A DNA stretch of 31,982 nt from a virus, in IMG/VR virus record IMGVR_UViG_3300042307_001067, positions 1 to 31,982 of that record. One strand, written 5' to 3'. Positions 1-9,113 of this stretch are shown one piece after another. The notes beneath the pieces were generated by a model. The model was not told the DNA's origin, did no database searches, and was given only the letters and a program-made list of their open reading frames with translations. Each line of letters opens with the position of its first letter. The stretch's first letter is position 1. The translations under genes were made by a program, and so were the position numbers.

Positions 1-60
1 TAATTAACTATTCAAATTTCTGACAATAATAGTTATACTTAATGTTATAAAATAAAAAAA

Positions 61-1011
61 ATGGAAAGAAAAAAAATATTTATTACGGGAGGTGCTGGAT
101 ACATTGGTACGTCTTTAATTCCCTTACTACTAGAAAAAAATTATGAAGTTACTGTATACGATTCTTTAATTTTTAATAATGGGGATAAATTGATACCTTA
201 CTACGGAAATGAAAACTTTAAATTTATTTATGGTGATATCAGAGATAAAAATAAACTTAAAGAATCTATTAACGGTTACGATATTGTAATCCATCTAGCT
301 GCTTTAGTTGGGTTCCCTATTTGTAGAGAAAAAGGTGAATCTGAATCTTATGAAATTAACACTGTCGGTACTAAAAATGTTATAGAATGTTTAAATGAAA
401 CACAGTACCTATTATTTGGATCAACAGGGTCAAACTATGGTGAAGTAGATGGTGTATGTACTGAAGAAACGGAATTAAATCCATTATCAATTTATGGGAG
501 GACTAAAACTTTAGCAGAAAAATTAGTTATGGATAGAAATAATAGTACTGCATTTAGATTTGCAACCGCTTTTGGACTTTCACCTAGATTACGTTTAGAT
601 TTGTTGGTTAATGATTTAGCCTTTAAAGCAATTAAAGAGGGGTATGCGGTTATATATGAATCACATTTTTTAAGAACATTTATTCATGTTAAAGATATCG
701 CGAGAGCATTCATTTTTGCAATAGAAAATCAAGAAGAAATGAAAAATAATACATACAATGTTGGGTCAAATAAAATGAATTACTCTAAAAAAGAAATTTG
801 TGAGTTAATTAAAAAAGAAATTCCGACAGTATATTTTAATTACGCAGATATTGGTGAGGATGCAGATAAAAGAAACTACGTTGTAAGTTATGATAAAATA
901 AACAAATTAGGTTTTGATGTCACAATTGATGTTGAGAGTGGGATAAATGAACTTGCTAAATGTTTGCCACACATAAGACTTAATAACCCATACTTAAATA
1001 TTGTAAAATGA
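61..1011 (+). CDS. NAD-dependent epimerase/dehydratase (extended SDR)
   Basis: Extended short-chain dehydrogenase acting on a nucleotide sugar, presumably cytosolic. The Rossmann glycine motif GGAGYIG is at residues 10-16, and the catalytic pair is Tyr145/Lys149 in YGRTK, with Ser121/Thr122 completing the site. Its 316 aa is normal for UDP-glucose-4-epimerase-like or dehydratase-like SDRs. The substrate cannot be read from sequence; given the neighbours, a GDP- or UDP-hexose is likely. It is the first gene of the 14-gene glycan block, and its stop overlaps the next start by 4 nt (ATGA). The leader is A-rich with no Shine-Dalgarno sequence. Family call is certain; exact reaction is unknown. 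Confidence 0.9.
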   Translation: MERKKIFITGGAGYIGTSLIPLLLEKNYEVTVYDSLIFNNGDKLIPYYGNENFKFIYGDIRDKNKLKESINGYDIVIHLAALVGFPICREKGESESYEINTVGTKNVIECLNETQYLLFGSTGSNYGEVDGVCTEETELNPLSIYGRTKTLAEKLVMDRNNSTAFRFATAFGLSPRLRLDLLVNDLAFKAIKEGYAVIYESHFLRTFIHVKDIARAFIFAIENQEEMKNNTYNVGSNKMNYSKKEICELIKKEIPTVYFNYADIGEDADKRNYVVSYDKINKLGFDVTIDVESGINELAKCLPHIRLNNPYLNIVK

Positions 1012-1829
1012 TTTCATGTAGATTTTTTGGTGGTATGGGTAACAACCTTTTCCAATTGGCTACAACATATGCAATTGCAAAGAGGAATAATTTTAATTTA
1101 ATTTTATCTAAAGAATGTGATGTGAGACACACCTCAAAACATTATGGACAACCTGATTATTTGGAAATCCCCACTTTATTAGAAAATAATTTTAACTATA
1201 GGGAAAATGTAGATTTTAAAAACATTTATAAACATACCGACTATATTGGACAAAAATGGGAATATAGTGAAATAGATGAGTCTGATGAAACTTTATATTA
1301 CGGATATTTTCAGTCTAATAAATATTTTGAGGATGTTGATATACCTAATGAATTAATATTAAATCAAAAAGTTATTGGGGAACTTAAAGATAGTTATTCT
1401 GAATTATTTAATAAGAGGACTATCGCATTACATTATAGGTTGTCAGGTGATAGGGTTGAATCCCACATTCAAGAATACCATAAAACAGTGAGTAAAGAAT
1501 ATTATGAAAAGGCATTGGAGGTTATTGGATATGATGAAAGAAATGATAATGTTATAGTAATATCGGATAATATTGGGTTGTCTAAGAATTTATTACAAAA
1601 TGATAATTTTATTTATATTGATAATCAAAAGGACATACTTAAAGACTTTATCTTAATGACTCTTTGTGATGATAATATAGTCGGTAACTCAACGTATAGT
1701 TGGTGGGGTGCCTATCTTAATAAAAATAAAAATAAAAAAGTTGTTGCAACTAAAACTGAGTGGTTTGGACCTGGTAATAGTCACCTTAACCTAGAATCGG
1801 CTTTCCCAAAAGAATGGATAACGTTATGA
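1008..1829 (+). CDS. Alpha-1,2-fucosyltransferase-like glycosyltransferase (GT11)
   Basis: GT-B glycosyltransferase of family GT11, which transfers L-fucose (or a related deoxyhexose) from the GDP-sugar, normally to galactose. Visible motifs are the N-terminal GGMGNNLFQ (residues 8-16), the donor-binding HYRLSGD (142-148, a variant of the family HxRRGDY) and the C-terminal NSTYSWWGAYL. The 273 aa length suits the bacterial family. The second arginine of the donor motif is replaced, so donor specificity could have shifted. It overlaps genes on both sides by 4 nt. The family call rests on three motifs; the linkage formed is inferred from the family. Confidence 0.9.
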   Translation: MISCRFFGGMGNNLFQLATTYAIAKRNNFNLILSKECDVRHTSKHYGQPDYLEIPTLLENNFNYRENVDFKNIYKHTDYIGQKWEYSEIDESDETLYYGYFQSNKYFEDVDIPNELILNQKVIGELKDSYSELFNKRTIALHYRLSGDRVESHIQEYHKTVSKEYYEKALEVIGYDERNDNVIVISDNIGLSKNLLQNDNFIYIDNQKDILKDFILMTLCDDNIVGNSTYSWWGAYLNKNKNKKVVATKTEWFGPGNSHLNLESAFPKEWITL

Positions 1830-2671
1830 TTAAGACTAAAATTAATATGATTGGTGGTGGTTTCCATCACGAAATATGTTCTTCGGCATTAAATGAACCT
1901 AAATATATTGAATGGGTTAAAAATGGTTCTGCAAATATATCAATTCATATAGATGATGCGATAATAGATACTGTTGATAATAATAAAATAAACTATGGGT
2001 GGGTTTGTGAGTCGTCAGACATTGTACCTAGAAGTGTACACTATATAAAGGACAATTTAGAAGAGTGTAAGAAAAAATTTAAATATATTTTTACACACGA
2101 TAAGAATCTCCTTAATATAGATCCTAACTTTTTTAAATATACGTTAGGATCAACTAGACCTTGGATAATGAATAAAAAAATATACGATAAAACTAAATTA
2201 TGTTCTTTTATTGTCTCTAATAAAAAAATGACTAATGGTCATAATTATAGACTATCTGTTTTAGAAAAATATAAAGATAAAGTTGATTTTTTTGGTAGAG
2301 GTACTAACAAAGAATTACCGTGGACTATAGAAGTTAATGGTAATATCGAATCGGGTAAAATTATAGGTTTAAAAGATTATATGTTTTCATTTGTTTTTGA
2401 AAACACAAACTATGAAACTGCAATGTCTGAAAAAGTAACTGATTGTTTTGCAGTAGGAACGATACCAATATTTTGGGGGGCTCCCGATATTGGGGATTTT
2501 TATAATAGTGATGGTATTATAATGTATGAAAATAATTTCGATTTTTCTATTTTAACTAGTGAGTATTATTATTCTAAAATGGATAGTATTAAAGATAATT
2601 TAGATAGGGCAATAAACTCACTTTCTGCTGAGGATCATTTTTTTATTAATTATATAGATGGAAAATATTAA
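1826..2671 (+). CDS. Alpha-1,3-fucosyltransferase-like glycosyltransferase (GT10)
   Basis: GT10-type glycosyltransferase, a family that transfers L-fucose from GDP-fucose in alpha-1,3 or alpha-1,4 linkage (Lewis-antigen type in bacteria). The family hallmark is present: FSFVFEN at about 187-193, then a SEK (Glu-Lys) at 201-203 and GTIPIFWGAP up to residue 220, corresponding to the FxFxFEN...EK...GTVPVYxGAP donor site. I chose ATG 1826 because it forms the ATGA overlap seen elsewhere in this operon; an in-frame ATG at 1814 would add four residues. Together with GT11 it points to a fucosylated product. Family call is strong; acceptor is unknown. Confidence 0.9.
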   Translation: MIKTKINMIGGGFHHEICSSALNEPKYIEWVKNGSANISIHIDDAIIDTVDNNKINYGWVCESSDIVPRSVHYIKDNLEECKKKFKYIFTHDKNLLNIDPNFFKYTLGSTRPWIMNKKIYDKTKLCSFIVSNKKMTNGHNYRLSVLEKYKDKVDFFGRGTNKELPWTIEVNGNIESGKIIGLKDYMFSFVFENTNYETAMSEKVTDCFAVGTIPIFWGAPDIGDFYNSDGIIMYENNFDFSILTSEYYYSKMDSIKDNLDRAINSLSAEDHFFINYIDGKY

Positions 2672-3755
2672 TTTCTTTTCAACAAACATATCAGAAAATG
2701 TTTATGATGAATTAAGTAAAGTTTTAAAAAGTGGATTTATATCAGCGGGTAAACAATCAGAGGTATTTGAATCAAAACTTTCTAATTTAGGGTTAGTTAA
2801 CCCAATAACTGTTAATAGTGGTACAGTAACTATGTTTTTAGCATTACTATCACATAATATTGGGAAAGATGATGAGGTTATTATTCCCGCACAAACATTT
2901 GTTGCAACAGGTCTAGTAGTTAAACAAGTCGGTGCTAACGTAGTGTTTGCAGATATAAATCCTAATACTGGTAATATCGATGTTGAATCAATCAAAGAAA
3001 AAATAACTAAAAAAACTAAGGCTATTATACCTGTTCATTGGGGCGGTTACCCATGTGATATGGATGAAATTAATGAATTAGCAAAAAAACATAATCTAAT
3101 TGTTATTGAAGATGCTGCACACGCTTTAGGGTCAACATATAATAACAAACCTATTGGTTCTTTATCAGATTTTACATCATTCTCATTCCAAGCAATTAAA
3201 CAATTAACGACGGGTGATGGTGGTGCATTATGTTGTTTAAATGAAGAAAAGTATAACTATATAAAAAATTTAAGATGGTTTGGTATAGATAGAGAAAATT
3301 CCATACCTACGATACTTGGAGAAAGAGAATATGATTTATCGTGTGTTGGTTATAAGGCGCATATGAATGATATATCTGCCACAATAGGTATTGGTAACCT
3401 ATCTGACTTTAAAAAAAATTTAGATAAGAATCATTATATTGCTAAAAGATATAATGAAGAACTTTATGATGTTAAAGGTATAAAAACTTTAGATTATAAA
3501 AATGATAGACAATCATCATATTGGTTATACCCATTGATTGTTGATAATAGAGAAGAATTTATAACTAAACTTAAAATTAAAAACATACCGACATCTGTAG
3601 TTCATTTAGGTATTGATAAAAATACAATTTTTGGTGGTAAGGACTATTCACTTAAAAACCAAAGATTTTTTGATGAACATCAAATACATTTACCTATAAA
3701 TCCATCGTTAACAGAAGAACAAATAAATTATATAATAAAAACAATAAAAGAATGA
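2658..3755 (+). CDS. DegT/DnrJ/EryC1/StrS-family sugar aminotransferase
   Basis: PLP-dependent, fold-type I aminotransferase that converts a 4-keto or 3-keto nucleotide sugar into an amino sugar. The PLP-binding lysine is Lys181 in the AIKQLTTGDGG segment, preceded by EDAAHALGS (151-159), which carries the cofactor-binding acidic residue. At 365 aa it is the typical family length. With GDP-mannose 4,6-dehydratase in the same operon, a GDP-perosamine-synthase-like 4-amination is a plausible role, but this is inference. The start overlaps the preceding gene by 14 nt. It contrasts with the second DegT-fold gene at 9097, which lacks the lysine. Confidence 0.92.
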   Translation: MENINFFSTNISENVYDELSKVLKSGFISAGKQSEVFESKLSNLGLVNPITVNSGTVTMFLALLSHNIGKDDEVIIPAQTFVATGLVVKQVGANVVFADINPNTGNIDVESIKEKITKKTKAIIPVHWGGYPCDMDEINELAKKHNLIVIEDAAHALGSTYNNKPIGSLSDFTSFSFQAIKQLTTGDGGALCCLNEEKYNYIKNLRWFGIDRENSIPTILGEREYDLSCVGYKAHMNDISATIGIGNLSDFKKNLDKNHYIAKRYNEELYDVKGIKTLDYKNDRQSSYWLYPLIVDNREEFITKLKIKNIPTSVVHLGIDKNTIFGGKDYSLKNQRFFDEHQIHLPINPSLTEEQINYIIKTIKE

Positions 3756-4678
3756 AAAAAGTACTAATTTTAGGAGGATTTGGGTTTTTAGGTAAAAACA
3801 TTAATGAAGTGTTTAAAGATTCAAAATATGAATTATTTAGTGAATCTAAACGTACAGGTTGCGATTTACTAAACTTTGAAAATTTAAAAAATAAAATAGA
3901 GTCTATAAATCCAGATTATATCATAAATGCTGCGGCACATGTTGGTAGTATGGATTATGTGGCGAAAAATTGTGCAGATGTTTGTCATGACAATTCATTA
4001 ATGTACATTAATTTATATAGGGCAGTAAAAGAGGTAAATGATAACATAATAATAATTAATCCCATATCAAATTGTTCTTATCCAGGAATTATAGATATAC
4101 AAAATGAAGAAAACTGGTGGGACGGTGTAATACACCAATCTGTAGAGTCCTACGGTAATCCTAAAAAATTAGGGTTTATTCTTTCTGAGACATATAGAAA
4201 ACAATACGGTATTAAAACTATTAATTTAATATTAGCAAATGCTTATGGACCTTTAGATTATACTGATGTTAATAAAACACACGCATTAAATGGTTTAATT
4301 ATACGAATGATAGAATCGAAACGAAGAGGAGATAAAGAATTTGTGGTGTGGGGCACTGGTACACCAATTAGAGAATGGTTATATATGGAGGATGCTGCCA
4401 GACTTATTAAAGATATCATTGATAATGGTAAACACGATTTACCAAACCCACTTAATTTTGGTAAAGAAAATGGTGTGAGTATTATTGATAGTGTGAATAC
4501 TATTAAAACAATAATGGGTTATGATGTGGAGATAGTTAATGATTTAACTAAACAAGATGGTGCACCAATTAAAATTTTAGGTAACAGTAAATTTAAACAA
4601 AGTTTTAGTGATTTTGTGTTTACAGATTATATAGAAGGAATAAAAAAAACAATCGAATATTATGAAAGAACAATCTAA
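3752..4678 (+). CDS. GDP-L-fucose synthase-like epimerase/reductase (Fcl paralogue 1)
   Basis: Extended SDR resembling GDP-4-keto-6-deoxymannose 3,5-epimerase/4-reductase. The glycine motif GGFGFLG is at residues 8-14. The family catalytic set appears intact: Cys108 in SNCSYPG, Tyr134/Lys138 in YGNPK, and His177 in a THALNGL segment that matches the family SH-x-IPAL position. The 308 aa is typical. A second, more canonical Fcl-like gene lies at 8202, so the two may act on different intermediates, for example a fucose branch and a colitose branch. ATGA overlap with the preceding aminotransferase. The family is well supported; the division of labour is not. Confidence 0.85.
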   Translation: MKKVLILGGFGFLGKNINEVFKDSKYELFSESKRTGCDLLNFENLKNKIESINPDYIINAAAHVGSMDYVAKNCADVCHDNSLMYINLYRAVKEVNDNIIIINPISNCSYPGIIDIQNEENWWDGVIHQSVESYGNPKKLGFILSETYRKQYGIKTINLILANAYGPLDYTDVNKTHALNGLIIRMIESKRRGDKEFVVWGTGTPIREWLYMEDAARLIKDIIDNGKHDLPNPLNFGKENGVSIIDSVNTIKTIMGYDVEIVNDLTKQDGAPIKILGNSKFKQSFSDFVFTDYIEGIKKTIEYYERTI

Positions 4679-5471
4679 ATATTATATTATTAATTATAGA
4701 CATAGGGGTGCAGGTTATTTTGCATACCTTAATGCTGTTTTTGGGGGATTAAAATATTGTAGTGATAACAATTTAATACCTATTGTTGATTGGTCGAACC
4801 CGAAAGTGGAGTATTATGATAGTGAAATGGGTGAGAATCCTTTTGATTATTATTTTGATCAAGAACTAACGGTTGAGGAGGCGATTAAACATGAACATCA
4901 GTATTGTCCTATTGATTATGAAAACTATCCACCTGGAGGACAAAAAATATTTAGAAACAAAGATGTTGTTATTAATATTAACAATTCAATAAATAAATAT
5001 TTGAAAATAAAACCCGAAATTTTAAACTCAGTTAAAAAAGAAATAAGTGAATATAAAACATTGGGAGTTCATTGCCGAAGAAGTGATATGGGAACATATC
5101 ACCCAGAATACTTATTTTCTAGAAACACCGAAGATTATTTTAAAAAAACAATGGAAATTTATGAAAAATATGGGTTTGAAAAAATTTATTTGGCAACTGA
5201 AGAAACAGAAATTTTTGAATATTTTAAAAGTAGAATTCCAGAAATTTTAATTTATCAGGAATGTTTTAGAATCGGAAGGAATGACGATCATCGAATAATA
5301 ACTAATGAAAGAAAATACCATAGGTATTTAATGGGTAAAGAAGTATTAATTGACTCTTTGAACCTTTCTAAATGTAATAGTCTTTTGTGTAGTATTTCTG
5401 GAGTATCATACGGCTCTATTTTTTTTAATGGAAATAAATATGATAATGTTTACTATTTTGACGAAATATAA
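4662..5471 (+). CDS. Fucosyltransferase-like GT-B protein (GT23/NodZ- or O-FucT-like)
   Basis: This appears to be a distant member of the fucosyltransferase superfamily that includes NodZ/FUT8 (GT23) and protein O-fucosyltransferases. The key feature is HCRRSDM at 137-143, matching the GDP-fucose-binding HxRRxD motif. Downstream are a Rossmann-like segment IYLATEET (175-182) and a C-terminal ISGVSYG near 247-253, in the region where these enzymes bind the donor. I see no other known domain. It overlaps the upstream gene by 17 nt and is followed by a 12-nt gap. The superfamily call is moderate; linkage and acceptor cannot be deduced. Confidence 0.65.
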   Translation: MKEQSKYYIINYRHRGAGYFAYLNAVFGGLKYCSDNNLIPIVDWSNPKVEYYDSEMGENPFDYYFDQELTVEEAIKHEHQYCPIDYENYPPGGQKIFRNKDVVININNSINKYLKIKPEILNSVKKEISEYKTLGVHCRRSDMGTYHPEYLFSRNTEDYFKKTMEIYEKYGFEKIYLATEETEIFEYFKSRIPEILIYQECFRIGRNDDHRIITNERKYHRYLMGKEVLIDSLNLSKCNSLLCSISGVSYGSIFFNGNKYDNVYYFDEI

Positions 5472-5483
5472 TATAATTTAAAT

Positions 5484-6131
5484 ATGAAAAAATCAATTTT
5501 ATTTTTTGGAGGTACTGGTGGTTTAGGTACACAAGTAATTAAACATTTAGATAATTATGATATTAAAATTTTAGGTAGTAATGATGTTAATTTTTTAGAT
5601 GAACTAAGTATAACATCTTTTTTTAATACCATTGAAAATGTAGATGTTTTAGTACTATTCACAAACTATAACTTCAATAGTTTTCTACACAAATATAATG
5701 AGAGTAATTTCGATGAATTAACAAACCAAATTGAAGTGAATATTCTTTCAGTTACTAAAATAATTTCTAAATGTTTAAGTAAAATGAGAGAACGTAATTT
5801 TGGCAGGATTATTTTATCATCTAGTATAACGGTAGACAAAAATGTCATTGGAACCAGTGTATACGCCGCGTGTAAATCATACTATGAAAATATAGTTAAA
5901 ACAATTTGTTTAGAGAATGCGAATAAAAACATTACTGCAAACTGTATCCAACTAGGGTATATGGATGGAGGATTAACCTATACGTTACCAGAAGAATTCA
6001 TTAAAAAAACTATTGAGGGTATCCCAACAAAAAGATTAGGAAGACCAGATGAAATTGCTAAAACTATAGAATTTTTAATTGATAATGAATATATTAATGG
6101 AACAACAATAAAACTCACAGGCGGATTATGA
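5484..6131 (+). CDS. Classical short-chain dehydrogenase/reductase
   Basis: Classical SDR of 215 aa. The NAD(P) motif GGTGGLG is at residues 9-15, serines of the catalytic triad are at 112-114, and Tyr127/Lys131 sit in YAACK. The C-terminus (GRPDEIA, then a GTTIKLTGGL end) is typical of 3-oxoacyl-ACP-reductase-like SDRs. In this setting it could reduce a keto-sugar or make a side-chain precursor; the substrate is not predictable. It is one of the few operon genes not overlapping its upstream neighbour (12-nt A/T gap), and it shares an ATGA overlap with the acyltransferase downstream. Confidence 0.88.
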   Translation: MKKSILFFGGTGGLGTQVIKHLDNYDIKILGSNDVNFLDELSITSFFNTIENVDVLVLFTNYNFNSFLHKYNESNFDELTNQIEVNILSVTKIISKCLSKMRERNFGRIILSSSITVDKNVIGTSVYAACKSYYENIVKTICLENANKNITANCIQLGYMDGGLTYTLPEEFIKKTIEGIPTKRLGRPDEIAKTIEFLIDNEYINGTTIKLTGGL

Positions 6132-6658
6132 TGGAATTTAAAAAAATAGGTGAAGATGTAAGAGTATCTAATTTATGTGTGATAACAAGACCACATTTAA
6201 TTACTTTAGGTAATCATGTTGCAATCGACCAATTTGTTACTATAACAACAAATGCGGAAATAGGTGATTATGTCCATATTGCACCTAATTGTAGTATTAT
6301 AGGTGGTGCGGAAAGTAAAGTTATAATGAGAGATCATAGTGGTATGGCTGCTGGTGCTAGAGTTATTGCGGGTGGGGCAGACTTTAATTCGGGAACATTA
6401 ACCAACCCTCAAGTACCAAAAGAGTACAGAAAAGAAGTAATAGAAGATGTGATTTTTGAAGAATTTTCAATATTAGGTACAAATTCTGTTGTATTACCTG
6501 GTGTTACATTGTCAGAAGGTTCTGTAATAGGTGCAAATTCATTAGTTACTAAAACTACTGAACCGTGGACAATATATGTTGGTAATCCCGCTAAACCGAT
6601 AAAAAAAAGAAATATGGGTGAAATAAAAAAATATTATGAAGAACTAAAAAATAAATAA
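6128..6658 (+). CDS. Left-handed beta-helix (hexapeptide-repeat) acyltransferase
   Basis: Acetyl- or acyl-transferase of the LbH superfamily, which typically forms trimers and acylates a sugar hydroxyl or amine using acyl-CoA. Imperfect hexapeptide repeats run from about residue 20 to 150 (for example IGDYVHIAPNCSIIGG and LGTNSVVLPGVTLSEGSVIGANS), and the YVGNPAKPIKKR ending is typical of O-acetyltransferases in polysaccharide clusters. 176 aa is a usual length. It starts inside the stop of the SDR gene (ATGA, with a second ATG 3 nt later) and likely decorates the sugar made here; an N-acetyl role downstream of the 2658 aminotransferase is an alternative. Confidence 0.9.
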   Translation: MMEFKKIGEDVRVSNLCVITRPHLITLGNHVAIDQFVTITTNAEIGDYVHIAPNCSIIGGAESKVIMRDHSGMAAGARVIAGGADFNSGTLTNPQVPKEYRKEVIEDVIFEEFSILGTNSVVLPGVTLSEGSVIGANSLVTKTTEPWTIYVGNPAKPIKKRNMGEIKKYYEELKNK

Positions 6659-6660
6659 AT

Positions 6661-7578
6661 ATGAAATCAAAATTTTATACGGATAAAAGTGCATTGAATA
6701 TTCCTTGGGTAGAATCCCCATTTTTTTATGATTTATTAGAAAACTCAAATGATTTAAGTGATGAACAAAAAAAAATATGTCAACAATATCACGAAGAAGG
6801 GTATGTTGTAATAGATTTAAATTTAACTGATGACGTTATCGATAATGTGGTTAAGGATATGTATATTGCTTTGGAGAATGAAAAAACTGTTTTTCATCCT
6901 GAACATGTGACGTACACCCCATCTAAACGAATTTTTGAGGAATGGAAAAATAGTAAGAATATTGCGGAGTTAACTGTCAATGAAAAACTTATTAATGTAT
7001 TAAAATTATTATACGGTAAAGATCCTTTCCCATTCTCAACAATAAACTTTATTAAGGGATCAAATCAACCACTCCATAGTGATACGATTCATTTTCATAG
7101 TGTACCTCAGTTATGGATGTGTGGAGTTTGGGTTGCTTTAGAAGATGTTAATGAGGAAAATGGTACACTACAAATTGTCCCTGGCAGTCACAAATGGGAA
7201 ATTTATGATTATGAAAGTTTAAAATTAACTCATCCTGATGATGTAGAAAATGGTGAGGCGGAAAATTACAGTTACTATGAGAATTTTTTAATTGATTTAA
7301 TTAAATCAAAAAATGGTAAAACTAAACCAGTTTCATTAAAAAAGGGGCAAGCATTAATTTGGGCAGCAAATATGTTACATGGTGGTTGTAATGTAGAAGG
7401 GGTTACTGATTTAGAAAAAACTAGGTTGACACAAGCAAACCACTACTTTTTTTATGGGTGTGATGAATATTATTGCCCGATGTTTTCGGAAAAAAGTAAA
7501 GGTAAATACGCTAAAAAATGGTGTGATGATGACAATAATATCAAAACTCATTTAGATAAAATAAATAAAATAAAATAA
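6661..7578 (+). CDS. Phytanoyl-CoA dioxygenase (PhyH)-family Fe(II)/2-oxoglutarate oxygenase
   Basis: Non-haem iron, 2-oxoglutarate-dependent oxygenase. The facial triad is visible as His139-x-Asp141 (LHSD) and His240 (MLHGG), and Arg255 in EKTRLTQANH is the expected 2-oxoglutarate anchor. The central QIVPGSHK is a PhyH hallmark. 305 aa fits the family. PhyH proteins hydroxylate diverse small molecules; here hydroxylation or oxidation of a sugar or its side chain is likely from context. It sits 2 nt after the acyltransferase and 1 nt before the FkbM gene, so is very probably co-transcribed. Confidence 0.92.
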   Translation: MKSKFYTDKSALNIPWVESPFFYDLLENSNDLSDEQKKICQQYHEEGYVVIDLNLTDDVIDNVVKDMYIALENEKTVFHPEHVTYTPSKRIFEEWKNSKNIAELTVNEKLINVLKLLYGKDPFPFSTINFIKGSNQPLHSDTIHFHSVPQLWMCGVWVALEDVNEENGTLQIVPGSHKWEIYDYESLKLTHPDDVENGEAENYSYYENFLIDLIKSKNGKTKPVSLKKGQALIWAANMLHGGCNVEGVTDLEKTRLTQANHYFFYGCDEYYCPMFSEKSKGKYAKKWCDDDNNIKTHLDKINKIK

Positions 7579-7579
7579 A

Positions 7580-8197
7580 ATGAATTTAAATTTAATAAAT
7601 CAAGAATCAAATGTAAAATGGTTTGCGGATAATGGTAATTATACACATGCCATAAATTATAATATTAATGAAGACTCTATGGTAGTCGATGTAGGTGGGT
7701 ACATAGGTTTATGGGCAGATTTAATTATTGAAAAATATAACCCATTCATTACTATAGTGGAACCCATAAAAGATTTTTATGATCAACTATGTGATAAGTT
7801 TAAGGATAACCCTAAAGTAACGGTGTTAAATTATGGTATATCTACTACCAACAAGTCTGATGTCATATATCTAAATGGTGATGGGACATCAAAATATCTT
7901 ACTAACGACAAACCTATTACAGTTAATTTTATTACAATAGATGAATTGTTGGAAATTATAAAAAGAGATAATGTTGAATTAATGCAAATTAATATAGAAG
8001 GTGAAGAATTCCCATTATTAGAGAATATGATAGACACTGGAAGCATTTTAAAATTTAACAACATACAAGTTCAGTTTCATACATTTATTGAAGATGCCCT
8101 TGAAAAAAGGAATAATATACAAAAGGGTTTAGAAAAAAATAATTTCAAAAAATTATATGATTACCCATTTGTGTTTGAGGCTTGGTCATTAAAATAA
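7580..8197 (+). CDS. FkbM-family methyltransferase
   Basis: SAM-dependent O-methyltransferase of the FkbM type, commonly found in phage and bacterial glycan clusters, where it methylates a sugar hydroxyl. The SAM motif I is VVDVGGYIG (residues 35-43), followed by the acidic post-I motif IVEPI. The FkbM-typical INIEGEEFPLL segment lies around 135-145. At 205 aa it is a compact single-domain form. It lies between PhyH and the GDP-fucose-synthase-like gene with gaps of only 1 and 4 nt. Family call is firm; the methylated position is unknown. Confidence 0.88.
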   Translation: MNLNLINQESNVKWFADNGNYTHAINYNINEDSMVVDVGGYIGLWADLIIEKYNPFITIVEPIKDFYDQLCDKFKDNPKVTVLNYGISTTNKSDVIYLNGDGTSKYLTNDKPITVNFITIDELLEIIKRDNVELMQINIEGEEFPLLENMIDTGSILKFNNIQVQFHTFIEDALEKRNNIQKGLEKNNFKKLYDYPFVFEAWSLK

Positions 8198-8201
8198 TTT
8201 T

Positions 8202-9113
8202 ATGGGAAATATTGTAGTAACAGGTGGTTCTGGTTTGGTTGGTAAAAGTTTAAAAAAATACTTACCTAATGCAGTTTATTTATCGTCTAAAGATTTTGAT
8301 TTAACGACAGAAAATGGTGTAAAAAATATGTATGAAACATATAAACCTAATGTCGTTATCCATTTAGCCGCTAAGGTTGGTGGTATTATTGATAATATTA
8401 ATAAACCCGCAGAATATTTTACTGAAAATATTTTAATGAATACACTATTGGTAGAATATGCAAAAAAATATGGTGTAAAAAGATTTGTTGGGATTTTAAG
8501 TACATGTATTTTTCCCGATGTTTCCAATGAATACCCAATGAAAGAGGAATCATTACATTTAGGCCCACCAACTGAAACTAATTTTTCTTATGGTTATGCA
8601 AAAAGAAGTTTGGCAGTTCAAATAGATGCATATAATAAACAATACGGAACTAAATATCAATACCTCACACCTTGTAATTTGTATGGATTAGACGATAAAG
8701 ATGGTGAAAATAATAGTCATTTTATCACTGCATTGATTAAAAAAATATTCGACGCTAAACAAAAAAATGAGAATAAAATTACTTTGTACGGTGATGGATC
8801 ACCACTTAGACAATTTATGTACTCTGATGATTTTGCCAAAATTATCTATGATGTCATAGATAAAGAAATTTATGAAAGTTTTAATGTAGCCTCTTTCGAG
8901 AATTTATCAATTAAGGAAATGTCGGAAATTGCACTTAAATCTTGTGGGGGAGAACATTTAGAAATTATATGGGACAATACAAAACCTAATGGTCAATATA
9001 GAAAAGATGTCTCAATTGAAAAATTAAAATCTTTATTACCAGAATTTAACCCAATACCATTATCTGATGGAATAAAATTAGTTTATAAAAATTATTATGA
9101 TAAAGTTAGTTAG
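8202..9113 (+). CDS. fcl: GDP-L-fucose synthase (Fcl/WcaG) or ColC-type epimerase/reductase
   Basis: Bifunctional extended SDR, probably acting on GDP-4-keto-6-deoxymannose (giving GDP-L-fucose) or on its 3-deoxy derivative (ColC, giving GDP-L-colitose). The glycine motif GGSGLVG is at 8-14. The catalytic residues of the Fcl family are all present: Ser100 and Cys102 in LSTCIFP, Tyr130/Lys134 in YGYAK, and His173 in NSHFITAL. 303 aa is close to the family norm. It overlaps the His-type DegT gene (9097) by 17 nt, and gmd follows that gene directly; this three-gene order is what makes ColC a real alternative to Fcl. Confidence 0.88.
   Translation: MGNIVVTGGSGLVGKSLKKYLPNAVYLSSKDFDLTTENGVKNMYETYKPNVVIHLAAKVGGIIDNINKPAEYFTENILMNTLLVEYAKKYGVKRFVGILSTCIFPDVSNEYPMKEESLHLGPPTETNFSYGYAKRSLAVQIDAYNKQYGTKYQYLTPCNLYGLDDKDGENNSHFITALIKKIFDAKQKNENKITLYGDGSPLRQFMYSDDFAKIIYDVIDKEIYESFNVASFENLSIKEMSEIALKSCGGEHLEIIWDNTKPNGQYRKDVSIEKLKSLLPEFNPIPLSDGIKLVYKNYYDKVS

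Noticed and set aside
1-60. Possible promoter before the first sugar gene
   Set aside because: A TATACT-like box exists but no -35 partner at proper spacing and no late motif; the start of the transcript probably lies outside the window.
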